A DNA stretch of 64,000 bases, from assembly GCF_048537545.1 (NCBI RefSeq), contig NZ_CP183218.1. One strand, written 5' to 3'. A model generated the notes under the pieces. The model ran no database searches and was not told the origin of the DNA. It worked only from the letters and a program-made list of their open reading frames with translations. This stretch comes from Chania fonticola_B. GTDB taxonomy: Bacteria > Pseudomonadota > Gammaproteobacteria > Enterobacterales > Enterobacteriaceae. The stretch's first letter is position 1, and each line of letters begins with the position of its first letter. This document shows positions 35,286 to 43,595 of this stretch, one piece after another. The position numbers were made by a program, and so were the translations under genes.

Positions 35286-35418
35286 TTTAACTAACCTCAA
35301 TGAGGGGGATACCCGATCAATCTAGCCCTCCCCTGACTACCGAGCAATATGGATTCATCTTAGAGTTGGTTTTGTGCTAAGTTGATTCATGTGTTGCAGG
35401 GCTAACCAGGCGGGCTTT

Positions 35419-35550
35419 ATGAAAATTATTGCAGGTACCCTTTTAGTCATCCTGCTGGCAGGATGCACTTCAGTCAGTGTTTCTGGTTCTGGCGGTAGTT
35501 CGGGGCGTTCAACGGCCACTATTGGTATCGGTTCTGGCGTCCGCCTTTGA
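35419..35550 (+). CDS. Small lipoprotein (43 residues)
   Basis: ATG 35419 opens a 43-residue frame. MKIIAGTLLVILLAGC is a short lipoprotein signal with the acylated cysteine at 16, and the mature part is Ser/Gly-rich ending in IGIGSGVRL. AGGCGGGC precedes the start. It is divergent from the CigR-like gene. Small Ser/Gly-rich outer-membrane lipoproteins of this size occur in enterobacteria; function unknown. Confidence 0.6.
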   Translation: MKIIAGTLLVILLAGCTSVSVSGSGGSSGRSTATIGIGSGVRL

Positions 35551-35595
35551 TTCAAACATCCGCGCAGGCCCGCTGTCTGGCACAAAGCCGTTAAC

Positions 35596-36468
35596 TCAGG
35601 TTTTTTCGTAGAGATCGATAATCTCGTACTCTCCGCCGATCACGGGTTTGCATAAAATTTTATAGCCATCGCTATCAAAGCCCGGCGCAGCAATCATTAA
35701 CTCCCTCGCTTCATCCAGGCTATCTACTGCACCCAACCACAGCCAGTGGTGAATAATATGGTACTGCGCCATATCAGCCCCCTGCTCTCGCAAGGCGATC
35801 GGGCCACGCCACGGCCAGCACACCACTCGACTTTGCTCTAGTGCTGAAATCAGACGCTGCTGATGATCGGCCAAACTTTCTTTGCCACAACAAGCACCGG
35901 CGCACCGCTTCAGTGCCGAGCGAAAACATGGGCGACCCCGGCTCAACGGTTCAAGTCCTAACAGCCCATAGCACAGCTGATGTTGGTCGGCGATAGACTG
36001 CAACGCCTGTAATGCTGCTCGCCGGTTGGCGAACAGCCCAAACAATCCGGCGTGCCGGGCAAAATCAACCTCTTTGGCATAAACCACCGTGGGTTTATCA
36101 TCACTGAGTTGCAGTGCACACAGCTGCTTGTTGCGGCGCAGGCGTTTATTGAACAGCGGTTGCTGCTGTTTAATCAGTTGCGCTTCCAATAACAAGGCCC
36201 CAACTTCACCCGCCGTCCTGATAAAGGTGATACGCCTGGCCTGGCGCAGCATGGCCGCTTCGTCCGGGGTGCGCAAATGTGAAAGCACCCGGCTGCGAAG
36301 GTTCACGCTCTTACCGATGTAGAGCGGCATGGTTTCGCACTCGCCGTGGAACAGGTACACCCCAGGTAAAGCGGGCAAGCCTTCCAGCCATTGGCGTAGG
36401 TGTTCCGGGTATTGGTAGATAGCTTCCGCTTCAAACTCGAGCCTTGGTGCGGCAGAACGTCTGGTCAA
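35596..36468 (-). CDS. cho: Excinuclease Cho (UvrC homologue)
   Basis: A 290-residue protein with an N-terminal GIY-YIG nuclease domain (GVYLFHGECETMPLYIGKSVNLRSRV) and a second region with clustered cysteines (CFRSALKRCAGACCG), but without the C-terminal UvrC half. This is Cho, which makes the 3' incision during nucleotide excision repair of bulky lesions. A LexA-type box 13 bases upstream places it in the SOS regulon. Confidence 0.93.
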   Translation of the reverse strand: MTRRSAAPRLEFEAEAIYQYPEHLRQWLEGLPALPGVYLFHGECETMPLYIGKSVNLRSRVLSHLRTPDEAAMLRQARRITFIRTAGEVGALLLEAQLIKQQQPLFNKRLRRNKQLCALQLSDDKPTVVYAKEVDFARHAGLFGLFANRRAALQALQSIADQHQLCYGLLGLEPLSRGRPCFRSALKRCAGACCGKESLADHQQRLISALEQSRVVCWPWRGPIALREQGADMAQYHIIHHWLWLGAVDSLDEARELMIAAPGFDSDGYKILCKPVIGGEYEIIDLYEKT

Positions 36469-36480
36469 TCGTACTCTCCA

Positions 36481-36500
36481 TACTGATTTTTTATACAGTA
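36481..36500 (-). promoter_or_regulatory. LexA (SOS) box of cho
   Basis: On the minus strand TACTGTATAAAAAATCAGTA matches the LexA consensus except for one arm base (TCAG for ACAG). It lies 13 bases before the cho start. Confidence 0.8.
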
Positions 36501-36557
36501 TAGCGGTGTTGGGTGGGGGTTTGAAGGGGGTTGTGGTCAGTACAGCATCAATGATCG

Positions 36558-36708
36558 TCCCCCCACCCTAGCCCCTTTACCGACCGGGGACGGTACGTGC
36601 TACATGTTAATACAGTTCCAGACCGCAACTGCGGACTAGCTCCCTCTCCCTGTGGGAACGTTAATGTTACCTAAGATGTGTTCGGGGAGAGGGTTGGGGT
36701 GAGGGGTG
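36558..36708. repeat. Intergenic repeat element with CCCTCTCCC/GGGAGAGGG arms
   Basis: The segment starts CCCCCACCCTAGCCCC and ends GGGGAGAGGGTTGGGGTGAGGGG, forming long imperfect inverted arms. It contains a GTACGTGCTACAT motif, shared with the segment at 1345-1407, and internal hairpins. The right arm is nearly identical to that of the element at 55439-55694. It fills part of the gap between cho and the prophage. Confidence 0.6.
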
Positions 36709-36734
36709 GCGGTTTTCGCGATGCAGTTAAAAAC

Positions 36735-36777
36735 CGTTATAAATCAGAAAAATAAAAAAAGACCGAGTACGATTCCT
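36735..36777. other. Prophage left attachment site (attL)
   Basis: The core ATAAAAAAAGACCGAGTACG plus GATTCCT (36752-36777, 26 bases) is identical to 52057-52082. A further 12 bases CGTTATAAATCA match on its left, separated by five differing bases. In attR this core is the 3' half of the sdsR terminator. Confidence 0.9.
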
Positions 36778-37029
36778 TTATGTGCCGATTTATCAATAAA
36801 GCATTTAAATTCAATGTGATAACTTCATATCCCATCAAAATCAACCTCTCAATACCTTCGTTTTCTATCCTTTAGTTTCAAATACCTATCAGATTTCTCG
36901 TTTCAATTCGGGAAAATTTCGGCACCAAAAACCGCAAAATCCGACATCTTTATAATGACCGGTCACCATTACCATGGACAACTGCTTGTGGTCTACAATT
37001 CGCAGATTGATAGCGATCGGGATCCACAC

Positions 37030-37275
37030 ATGCGCAAGTTGACCATTATGGGACAGGCCATTTTTTTCATGAACGAAAACGAGGGCTACCCGCCGCCAGA
37101 TCGCGACGCTGGTGCATCATTCGCAGTGTGGCACGACGAGGAAGATCAGTATTGGCTGGATGCCCATTATCAAAGAGAGTGGCGTCGGGCTTTCCTTGAA
37201 CCGTTCGCCACCTTTGAAGAAGTGTTCGAGGCCGTACAGAGCTACGGCTTCGGGGAGCCGCCGAAGAGTAATTAA
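37030..37275 (+). CDS. Hypothetical prophage-end protein
   Basis: A small acidic protein with many aromatic residues (HDEEDQYWLDAHYQREWRRAF and FEEVFEAVQSYGF), about 81 residues from ATG 37030; the frame is open from 36955, and ATG 37048 is another possibility. It lies on the plus strand between attL and the tailspike gene, with its stop overlapping the convergent tailspike stop. Position at the prophage end suggests accessory cargo. No family recognised. Confidence 0.5.
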   Translation: MRKLTIMGQAIFFMNENEGYPPPDRDAGASFAVWHDEEDQYWLDAHYQREWRRAFLEPFATFEEVFEAVQSYGFGEPPKSN

Positions 37276-39650
37276 CTAACCAATGTCACTTGTAGGTTAG
37301 TGGCAGTTGTGTACTTCAATGTATATGTATGACCCGCCGTCACAGCGAACTGCGTTGTTCCGTTCACTGTCCCTGCCGGTACTTTCACTGTTGCCGTTGA
37401 TGATCCCGCCGTTATCACCATGGTAAAACTAACAGATACGGTTGTATCTGACGGTGATGGGAAAAACATATCGGCAGAAGCCGTAAAGCCTATTTCGATA
37501 TATTCGTACGTGTTGGGCATTCGCCAGCCACCAGCCCCTCGGTTCGTAACATACATCTTACGCCCAACAATCCTGCCGCTGACACTATTCAAGCGCAAAC
37601 CGCCGTCGTTCTCTGGGAAGTTCCCAGGGTGACCATCAAGTGAGTCGAATGTCGCTGAATTAATGTCGGTGAAAATTCCCTGAGCAGAGCATACCCCTCT
37701 AAAATTGAAAGCCTTTTGGTTATACAGTGCAGGATCATCATTGTAAATCCTGATGTTAGAATATGATGATGCCCCACCATTTATGCCATATTTTTGCGCA
37801 GTTGCTCCTTTGCCATTGTTATAGATAACCATGTTGCTCAGAGTCTGCAACCCGTTCTCTTGCAGCGTAATGCCGTGCCCGCCGTTTAGGCCAATAGTAC
37901 CCGATATTTTTAACCCCTTACTTCCAGACAGGTCGGTGAATCCATCATCTCCATTGCTCTCAAATGTATCGTTAAACCACGCATCATGCTGAAGCAAAGG
38001 AAAACCAGCCGCTGTTAATGAACCATTATTAAATGTAACGCCTCGACCACCATTATTTGAGTATTTATTTCCATCTGAGCGAAGGCTGTGAGTAGCGCCT
38101 TCATACCTCCCCCCATCTAAAATATTATATTGGAAGTTGTTTCCGTACACTCTCAAATTGTCGATAGCTGTATGCGCCATAAGTCCGTGCATACGCGCAT
38201 TGAATGAATTTCCGTTGTAAATACTTACGTTTCGCAAGCGGTTATTTATACCGCCAGCCCCGGCTACCGATTCGCAATGAATATTGTGCCCAACAGTTGC
38301 CGCGCGGCCGTTGGCATTTTGCGTAGATCCCGAATACTGAACATCAAAATCGCGCACACGAATAGTATTCCCTGTTATTAATACAATCCCCGACTGCCAG
38401 CAGTGCCGGATATCATTTGCGATAATCGTAATATCATACGGGATACCCTCATCAAGGGACGTAATGCCATCCTGAAGATAATGCCGAACTACAATCCCAT
38501 GCCCTGGATAGTGGTCAATTCCGGAGCTAACAACAGTCAGATGCTTGCACCCAGCACCAATGCGGACAGCGCAATCATCAATGTAATCTAAAGGCATTAC
38601 GGTCTGTTGCATATTGCCATTAATCTTAGGTAGCACTATCGTCCCACTTGAGTTAGTAATAATAACTGCCGTTATACGTGCTACACCCTCTGGCAGGGAT
38701 ATGGTTGATTTACTTAAATCCGAAAATCCATGATAGCCATCAAGTCTTAAGGTGTAGTTAAATGTCATCCAATAATCAAAGCCAGTGGACGGGCGATTAA
38801 AATTTTTTATGTCATAATCACCTTTTACTGCATCGATATTAACCTGAGAATTGAATAGCAACTGTAATGCTTGGGTGTCTGCATCTTCATCGCCACCGAT
38901 TGCACCAAAATCCTCAGGGAGATAACCTGACTTTAACGCTTTCCAGCGGGCACCGCCAGTCGTCACAATAATGCTGCCGCCATTATCTGCGCTGTCCTTA
39001 TCCATCGAATCATAAGAATAATAACCACCACCCTGGAACCATCCCGATCTGTACTCAGCTACATCAATAAGCTGCATCGTTTGTGATGGCTCAGTAGTCC
39101 TTAATGTTTCAATGTCCGGGCAGCGACCAATAATTTTTAAGCCATCTTTTGCCGCAGCCTCAGTACGAAGAGCTAAATCACTGACGTCAACCCAAGCGTC
39201 CGGAGCAAACCCGCCGGTGGTTTCAGGTGTCGACCCAAACGGGACTGCTTTAGGGTAGTGACCACGCCACGAATAAAACGCATTATTCGCTTCCCAGCGC
39301 AGCGCCTGGCTGACTAACGTCAGGTTGGCCCCTTGCTCGAAAGAGTCAAGTGGGGCAAATCCCGATTGACGGATCGCATCATCGATAGCTTGCTTAGAAT
39401 CTTCGTATGCCGTTGCTGAGGCACTGACTGCCGCCTCTGCCGCCGCAGCTGCCTGCCCGGTATAGTCCTGAGATTGTAAAGCGGCGTCTTTTGCATTTCT
39501 TGAAAACTTAAAAGCGGCATCGGCAGATATCGCAGCACTATCCGCAGCCTGGCTGCTAGATGCGGCGTTCGCAGCCCCCTGCACGCTCCTTGCTGATAAA
39601 TCTACGTCGGTACCGACAACGTTTTTGACTGGCAACCCTTCAGATGACAT
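37272..39650 (-). CDS. Phage tailspike with right-handed beta-helix
   Basis: A 792-residue protein. The N-terminal part is Ala/Ser-rich and coiled (about 20-90), followed by a particle-binding region (ALRWEANNAFYSWRG, STPETTGGFAPDAWVDVSD). A long beta-helix domain (about 230-680) rich in G, N, and short hydrophobic strands follows, as in pectate-lyase-like tailspikes, and a C-terminal beta domain. Such spikes bind and often cleave surface polysaccharide. It is the last gene of the baseplate-fibre operon and appears intact. Confidence 0.85.
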   Translation of the reverse strand: MSSEGLPVKNVVGTDVDLSARSVQGAANAASSSQAADSAAISADAAFKFSRNAKDAALQSQDYTGQAAAAAEAAVSASATAYEDSKQAIDDAIRQSGFAPLDSFEQGANLTLVSQALRWEANNAFYSWRGHYPKAVPFGSTPETTGGFAPDAWVDVSDLALRTEAAAKDGLKIIGRCPDIETLRTTEPSQTMQLIDVAEYRSGWFQGGGYYSYDSMDKDSADNGGSIIVTTGGARWKALKSGYLPEDFGAIGGDEDADTQALQLLFNSQVNIDAVKGDYDIKNFNRPSTGFDYWMTFNYTLRLDGYHGFSDLSKSTISLPEGVARITAVIITNSSGTIVLPKINGNMQQTVMPLDYIDDCAVRIGAGCKHLTVVSSGIDHYPGHGIVVRHYLQDGITSLDEGIPYDITIIANDIRHCWQSGIVLITGNTIRVRDFDVQYSGSTQNANGRAATVGHNIHCESVAGAGGINNRLRNVSIYNGNSFNARMHGLMAHTAIDNLRVYGNNFQYNILDGGRYEGATHSLRSDGNKYSNNGGRGVTFNNGSLTAAGFPLLQHDAWFNDTFESNGDDGFTDLSGSKGLKISGTIGLNGGHGITLQENGLQTLSNMVIYNNGKGATAQKYGINGGASSYSNIRIYNDDPALYNQKAFNFRGVCSAQGIFTDINSATFDSLDGHPGNFPENDGGLRLNSVSGRIVGRKMYVTNRGAGGWRMPNTYEYIEIGFTASADMFFPSPSDTTVSVSFTMVITAGSSTATVKVPAGTVNGTTQFAVTAGHTYTLKYTTATNLQVTLVS

Positions 39651-39662
39651 ACGCGTTCCTCA

Positions 39663-39839
39663 CTACTCGACTTGCTGAACAGGTGCGGTGAAATTTTCCC
39701 CGTCATAAATAAAGCCGGGACCGACAAAAACATCATCATCAACGCCAACAACTTCAACGCGTCCGAAATTGACGGGGGTTTTCCCATCCCATGCAACCAC
39801 GTTGACGACAATGCCATTCGCTATCAGGCAATATTTCAT
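39663..39839 (-). CDS. Small phage protein between tail fibre and tailspike
   Basis: A 58-residue frame starts with ATG 39839, overlapping the stop of the upstream fibre gene (ATGA), and ends 13 bases before the tailspike start. The sequence begins MKYCLIANGIVVNVVAWDGK and continues with GVDDDVFVGPGFIYDGENF. Proteins of this type, short beta-rich with an NGxVVNVV start, are common downstream of tail fibre genes. Role unknown, perhaps fibre assembly. Confidence 0.7.
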   Translation of the reverse strand: MKYCLIANGIVVNVVAWDGKTPVNFGRVEVVGVDDDVFVGPGFIYDGENFTAPVQQVE

Positions 39840-40723
39840 GCGTATTCCTCAATGATGACCAATCCTGGCGCGCCGTTGTATCCAGCCTGCGCCGCTACAG
39901 CACCACTACCACCTGCAGCGACAGAGCCTGAGCCACCAGACGCATACCCAGATGACGTTGCTGTATACAGGCTCGCCCCTACGGAGCTCTGCCCCCCCAT
40001 GGAACGAACGCCGCCGCTGCTTGACCAAGTGAATCCCATGGAGGCTGTATTCCCTGGAGCGTTGACAACGTTTCCGCCACTACCAATTGTTGAATTTCGT
40101 GGCGCGGCACCGAATGGGAATGTCGAATTTGCAACTCCATAAGCGCCGCCCACCCCGCCAGGAGCTGTCACACTCCCTGCGGATGACGTTCCACCATTAG
40201 TGCCGTCTGTCGTTGATGAGCTGACGCCTCCCAAACCAACAATCACAGCCATGGTGCTAGGCACAACATCGAATGATTCTGAATACGCGCCCGCCGAACC
40301 GCCGCCGCCGATGGCCGCCTGTGTTGTGGTCACCGCCTGCGTCCCGCCACCGCCACCACCGCCACCCCAAACTTTGCGGCGGATCTTCTTTGTTCCTGGT
40401 GTCGGGGTATATGTCCCGCTTGCTGTGAATACCTTGATACCAAGCAACCGGCCAACCGCCTGAGAATCGAGCGCCGCCACAAGATTGGCCTTCAATGTCA
40501 CAAGGTCACCATCATCGAGGGCGTCCTTTCCTTTGTCCGAGATGAATTGCCCTAACGCTGCCGCCATTACACTTGCCTGACGCCATGCGCTATTGAGCTC
40601 CTCAGACTTAGCCACGCCGCTGGTAAATCCTGTCACTCTGGCCAATAGTGCCTGGTAATCGTCATTGCTTAATACGTTGGCACCCGCCCCAGTTCCGAAG
40701 GGTAAAAACTCATTTTTAGCCAT
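39836..40723 (-). CDS. Glycine-rich phage tail fibre protein
   Basis: A 295-residue protein: an N-terminal conserved part (MAKNEFLPFGTGAGANVLSN, SVMAAALGQFISDKGKDALDDGD) found in fibres of contractile-tailed phages, then a strand IKVFTASGTYTPTPGTKKI. A C-terminal receptor-binding region with several glycine-rich motifs (GGGGGGGG near residue 125, GGGGSAG, GGSGSVAAGGSG) follows, like gp38-type adhesins. Stop and start codons overlap with both neighbours, so it belongs to the late operon. Confidence 0.85.
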   Translation of the reverse strand: MAKNEFLPFGTGAGANVLSNDDYQALLARVTGFTSGVAKSEELNSAWRQASVMAAALGQFISDKGKDALDDGDLVTLKANLVAALDSQAVGRLLGIKVFTASGTYTPTPGTKKIRRKVWGGGGGGGGTQAVTTTQAAIGGGGSAGAYSESFDVVPSTMAVIVGLGGVSSSTTDGTNGGTSSAGSVTAPGGVGGAYGVANSTFPFGAAPRNSTIGSGGNVVNAPGNTASMGFTWSSSGGVRSMGGQSSVGASLYTATSSGYASGGSGSVAAGGSGAVAAQAGYNGAPGLVIIEEYA

Positions 40724-41200
40724 TTGATTTCCTCAATGGTGTTCCCCAGGCTCCACTTTCAAAACCTGCGATAAAGTCGTTCTCGATATCGAAGCCAAAT
40801 AGCGGCCCCGGTACAGTTGTGATGGTGTAATTCTTGATACGGACCGTGGAGGGTTTGATATCTAAATATCCCTGAGCGATAACCTCTTTCATCACCTGCG
40901 AAATGCTGTCGCCGGTGATATAGACCGACATCGTCATATCGAAGTTATCGACGGCGAAAATCTTGGTTTTTCCATCCGGGAAAATTTTCTGATAAACCTC
41001 GCTGAGCGTTTCGGTTGTCCCGTCCCAATGGTTGGCCGCAATCTTGGCGCGGATAATGGTTCGATACGTGTCATCGTCCAGGGCAGTAAATCCCCCGGAG
41101 TCATACCGGCCACGCCAGATCCCTACATCAAACCCAAAATCGACATCATCAAACGCAAAGAAAACGCCGGTGATCGGCGTGGCGATCTGGCGACCAATGA
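40716..41200 (-). pseudogene. DUF2612 phage tail protein lacking its N-terminus
   Basis: About 160 residues in this frame, from GRQIATPITGVFFAFD through DDDTYRTIIRAKIAANHWDGT to DYIT-like strands and the end LFGFDIENDFIAGFESGAWG, match the C-terminal three quarters of DUF2612 baseplate-region proteins. The first 35-40 residues are missing; upstream of about 41200 the DNA belongs to the baseplate J gene in another frame. The stop overlaps the start of the fibre gene. A deletion product. Confidence 0.75.
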
Positions 41201-42057
41201 ACGATGCCGTATTTGTCCGCAATGGGGATCGTCGTCGTTCCGTACGTACCGCCGCCGGGCGTTTTCTTCGTCGCGATGGTTTGGGCGATGGCTGTTGCGT
41301 CGCCGCCATCGACAACAATCGAAATCGAGTGAGCGGGCAACCCGTTTGCATCTGTTACGTTGGTGTCGTTCTCATATGGCCTGTAGCGCTCCACGCCGGG
41401 CAGTGTGGCCACAGCCCCCATAATGCCATCCAAGACGGTGCTGGAAGGCAGGGAAACGGACTGCGTTTGCCGCTGGCGCAATTCAGCATCGGTTTCTACC
41501 GGTCGCCCTGGTGTAGCGGCCGCCGGGTTCGTAACGGTCTGCCAGCCCTGCGTAGGCGTGCCGATCACCGTGATGGTGCCTACCGGCGCAACGATAGCAC
41601 CATCAACCTGGCAGGTTGCCGTGACGGTTACATGGCCACTGGTGCCAATCACCACAACCGCAGGCAGTGACCACGAAATGCCGTTCCCGTCCCGCACAAC
41701 GCCATTGGTAATCTGCCTGCCAACCTGGCCAACAATCAGCACGTCGGCTGTTGACCGGCTGGCGGGGTTAACCGATATCCCGTTAATTTTGACGTTCGAC
41801 GCCAGCGCACCATGTTGAGCAGTTGCCGGACTGAATGAGTTATAGACGGCGATCGATGTGTTGTTCGCGTCGTGAATGGCCAGCGCGTAGATGGCCAGCA
41901 TCTGGCCGTCTTTGCTGTCTGGCTCCAGGTAAACATCATCACCGTAAATCTGCTGAAAATAACCGGTCAACGTGTTGAGGATTGTCTGGTAATCAGGCGC
42001 GGTGATGCCGCTCGCGGTCACAGTGGCCGCAAGCCCAAGCGTATCGAGATTTAGCAT
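41149..42057 (-). pseudogene. Baseplate J-like protein, C-terminally truncated
   Basis: The first 285 or so residues are a normal baseplate J/gp47 protein (FQQIYGDDVYLEPDSKDGQMLAIYALAIHDANN, VETDAELRQRQ, VVDGGDATAIAQTI, IPIADKYGIV). After that the frame enters the DUF2612 gene and ends at once as HWSPDRHADHRRFLCV. Roughly 80-100 residues of J and the start of DUF2612 are gone, about 0.4 kb by family lengths. Baseplate assembly should fail. Confidence 0.8.
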
Positions 42058-42410
42058 TATGCCTCGCTGGTTACAGTCGTTTCGCCGTACAGCGTGTTGA
42101 TACGAGCGGTAAACACAACTCTGCGTGTGTCGCCGTTATATTCGGTGGTGAACTCAAGGATTTCGGTAACACCCGGAGTACCGAGGATGCGCTCACGTAC
42201 GGCCATGTTGTAAGCAGAAGATTTGTGTTTTCCGAGTATTGCCTCTCGGTACGGGGTACCCGCAGTCACATCAAGGAACCATTCACCGGTCCACAATTCG
42301 AACCGGGTTTTTACTGCCTGGGCGACCGCCTCCGGGGTGTTCGTCAGAAACGTATTGTCACCCTGGCCAAACGTGTAATCGCCGTTCTCGCCCTCTTTCC
42401 GGTACCTCAT
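42057..42410 (-). CDS. gp25-like baseplate wedge protein
   Basis: A 117-residue protein of the GPW/gp25 family: FLTNTPEAVAQAVKTRFELWTGEWFLDVTAGTPY and RILGTPGVTEILEFTTEYNGDTRRV are typical. It forms part of the baseplate wedge of contractile phage tails. Overlapping starts and stops with the spike gene before it and the J gene after it show one operon. Confidence 0.85.
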   Translation of the reverse strand: MRYRKEGENGDYTFGQGDNTFLTNTPEAVAQAVKTRFELWTGEWFLDVTAGTPYREAILGKHKSSAYNMAVRERILGTPGVTEILEFTTEYNGDTRRVVFTARINTLYGETTVTSEA

Positions 42411-43168
42411 TGCGGGCCTCCCGTGCTGCCGCTGCCGGTTTCTACGCCGCCGTGCTTGTGTGTCTCCAAGCTGATGCCGCCAGCAGTCACATCGTTGGTT
42501 ACGTTCACCGGCCCCAGCATCGTCGCCGTTCCACCGCCGTCGCCCATGCCTTGGGCCAGATTGCCGTTGATCGTCACGTTGCCGTTAAGCACAATTTCAG
42601 GGGAATTAATCTCGGTACCGCCCAGGGCGCTGGCCGTCAGTTTGCCGGTGGTGGTTACGTTCACAGCATGGCTGCTTGGGTCCAGTTCGATAAATGCCTC
42701 ACCGTCGTCGGTACGCAGCTGCGCGGCGCTGGTGCTGATGCCGCTGATTTTCTGCGCCTGCGATTGCGGACCCACCAACGCGAAACCGTCGGCTAGGTGG
42801 TGCTGTCGCTCTGATACCGGCTCTTGTACCCCACCGCTCTGCCACCAGAAATCGATACAGCGGTCCGCAAACACGACGAGGCATTCATCACCCGCCTTGA
42901 CCGGGAACGTCAGCGTCACGCCGCCCCCGCGCGGGAAAATGACAGGTACATCCACCAGCAGCGGCAAATCAAGAGGGACGCGCTTACCGTTGCTATCCGC
43001 TTCGTACCCTTTGACGGCAGGTAGAACGACGCACGTCACAGCATCAGGATCAAAAGACTGGATAATGCCCGGCATTGCGACACGGATATCGGAGGATATG
43101 GATTCAGCTAATGCTTGATCCGCCTGCTGCTTACCGCCGATCTGGGATTGAAGTGATACGGTCATAAA
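42407..43168 (-). CDS. Gp138-type baseplate spike protein
   Basis: A 253-residue protein from ATG 43168 behind GGGGAAAATTT; the frame open to 43279 crosses a terminator and is not used. It has the Gp138 N-terminal OB-like part (DVPVIFPRGGGVTLTFPVKAGDECLVVFADRCIDFWWQSG) and a C-terminal beta-prism-like stretch ending in ETHKHGGVETGSGSTGGPQ, the usual central spike sequence with a histidine pair. It pierces the outer membrane in intact phages. Confidence 0.85.
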   Translation of the reverse strand, partial: FMTVSLQSQIGGKQQADQALAESISSDIRVAMPGIIQSFDPDAVTCVVLPAVKGYEADSNGKRVPLDLPLLVDVPVIFPRGGGVTLTFPVKAGDECLVVFADRCIDFWWQSGGVQEPVSERQHHLADGFALVGPQSQAQKISGISTSAAQLRTDDGEAFIELDPSSHAVNVTTTGKLTASALGGTEINSPEIVLNGNVTINGNLAQGMGDGGGTATMLGPVNVTNDVTAGGISLETHKHGGVETGSGSTGGPQ

Positions 43169-43184
43169 TTTTCCCCATAAAAAA

Positions 43185-43200
43185 ACCCGCCGAAGCGGGT
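43185..43200 (-). terminator. Terminator after the HEPN cargo gene
   Basis: ACCCGC-CGAA-GCGGGT forms a six-base stem with a tetraloop, followed on the minus strand by seven T. It separates the TPR/HEPN pair from the spike gene, so late transcription must pass it by antitermination. Confidence 0.85.
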
Positions 43201-43220
43201 AGGTTAAGTCTGTAATTTGG

Positions 43221-43595
43221 TTATGAAGATATTCGTTCAAAAAAATGATTTGCTGTCTCAATGGATTCGATAGCGACATTTTTATTTATGGAGGTCTCTA
43301 CAAGCTTATAGTCAGATTCATTTCTTGCTTGTCGCATCTGGCGAAGTTCATAACTGAGTATCTTTAATCTTGCGGCTGATAGCTTTTCTTCTGGTTTCCC
43401 CAGGTCACCCTTCATATATTTTATCAGGTTTGCATGGTGATTGTTATTACAACGAGGAATGTTACTTAACTCCTCATGAGCCTTATGAAACATAGAATAG
43501 TAGGCTCTTGAAACTGCATTTCTAAAACCAGCCTCACATTCATTCTCTAAACAATGGGTACTTGAATCAAGAAAGTCCTTACCACTTATAGTCAT
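43221..43595 (-). CDS. HEPN-like domain protein in prophage cargo
   Basis: A 124-residue, mostly helical protein from ATG 43595 (AAGGGGGATACTT before it). Features of HEPN proteins are visible: AVSRAYYSMFHKAHEEL in an early helix, RCNNNHHANLIKYM in the middle (an R-x4-H spacing) and RQARNESDYKLVE near the end. HEPN domains are often RNases or their partners in toxin and defence systems, but many have no activity. The gene overlaps the TPR-like gene by 17 bases and ends at a terminator. It is A+T-rich compared with the phage structural genes. Confidence 0.6.
   Translation of the reverse strand: MTISGKDFLDSSTHCLENECEAGFRNAVSRAYYSMFHKAHEELSNIPRCNNNHHANLIKYMKGDLGKPEEKLSAARLKILSYELRQMRQARNESDYKLVETSINKNVAIESIETANHFFERISS

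Noticed and set aside
43169..43279. N-terminal extension of the Gp138-type spike protein
   Set aside because: The extension crosses a strong terminator hairpin and a better start with ribosome site exists at 43168.
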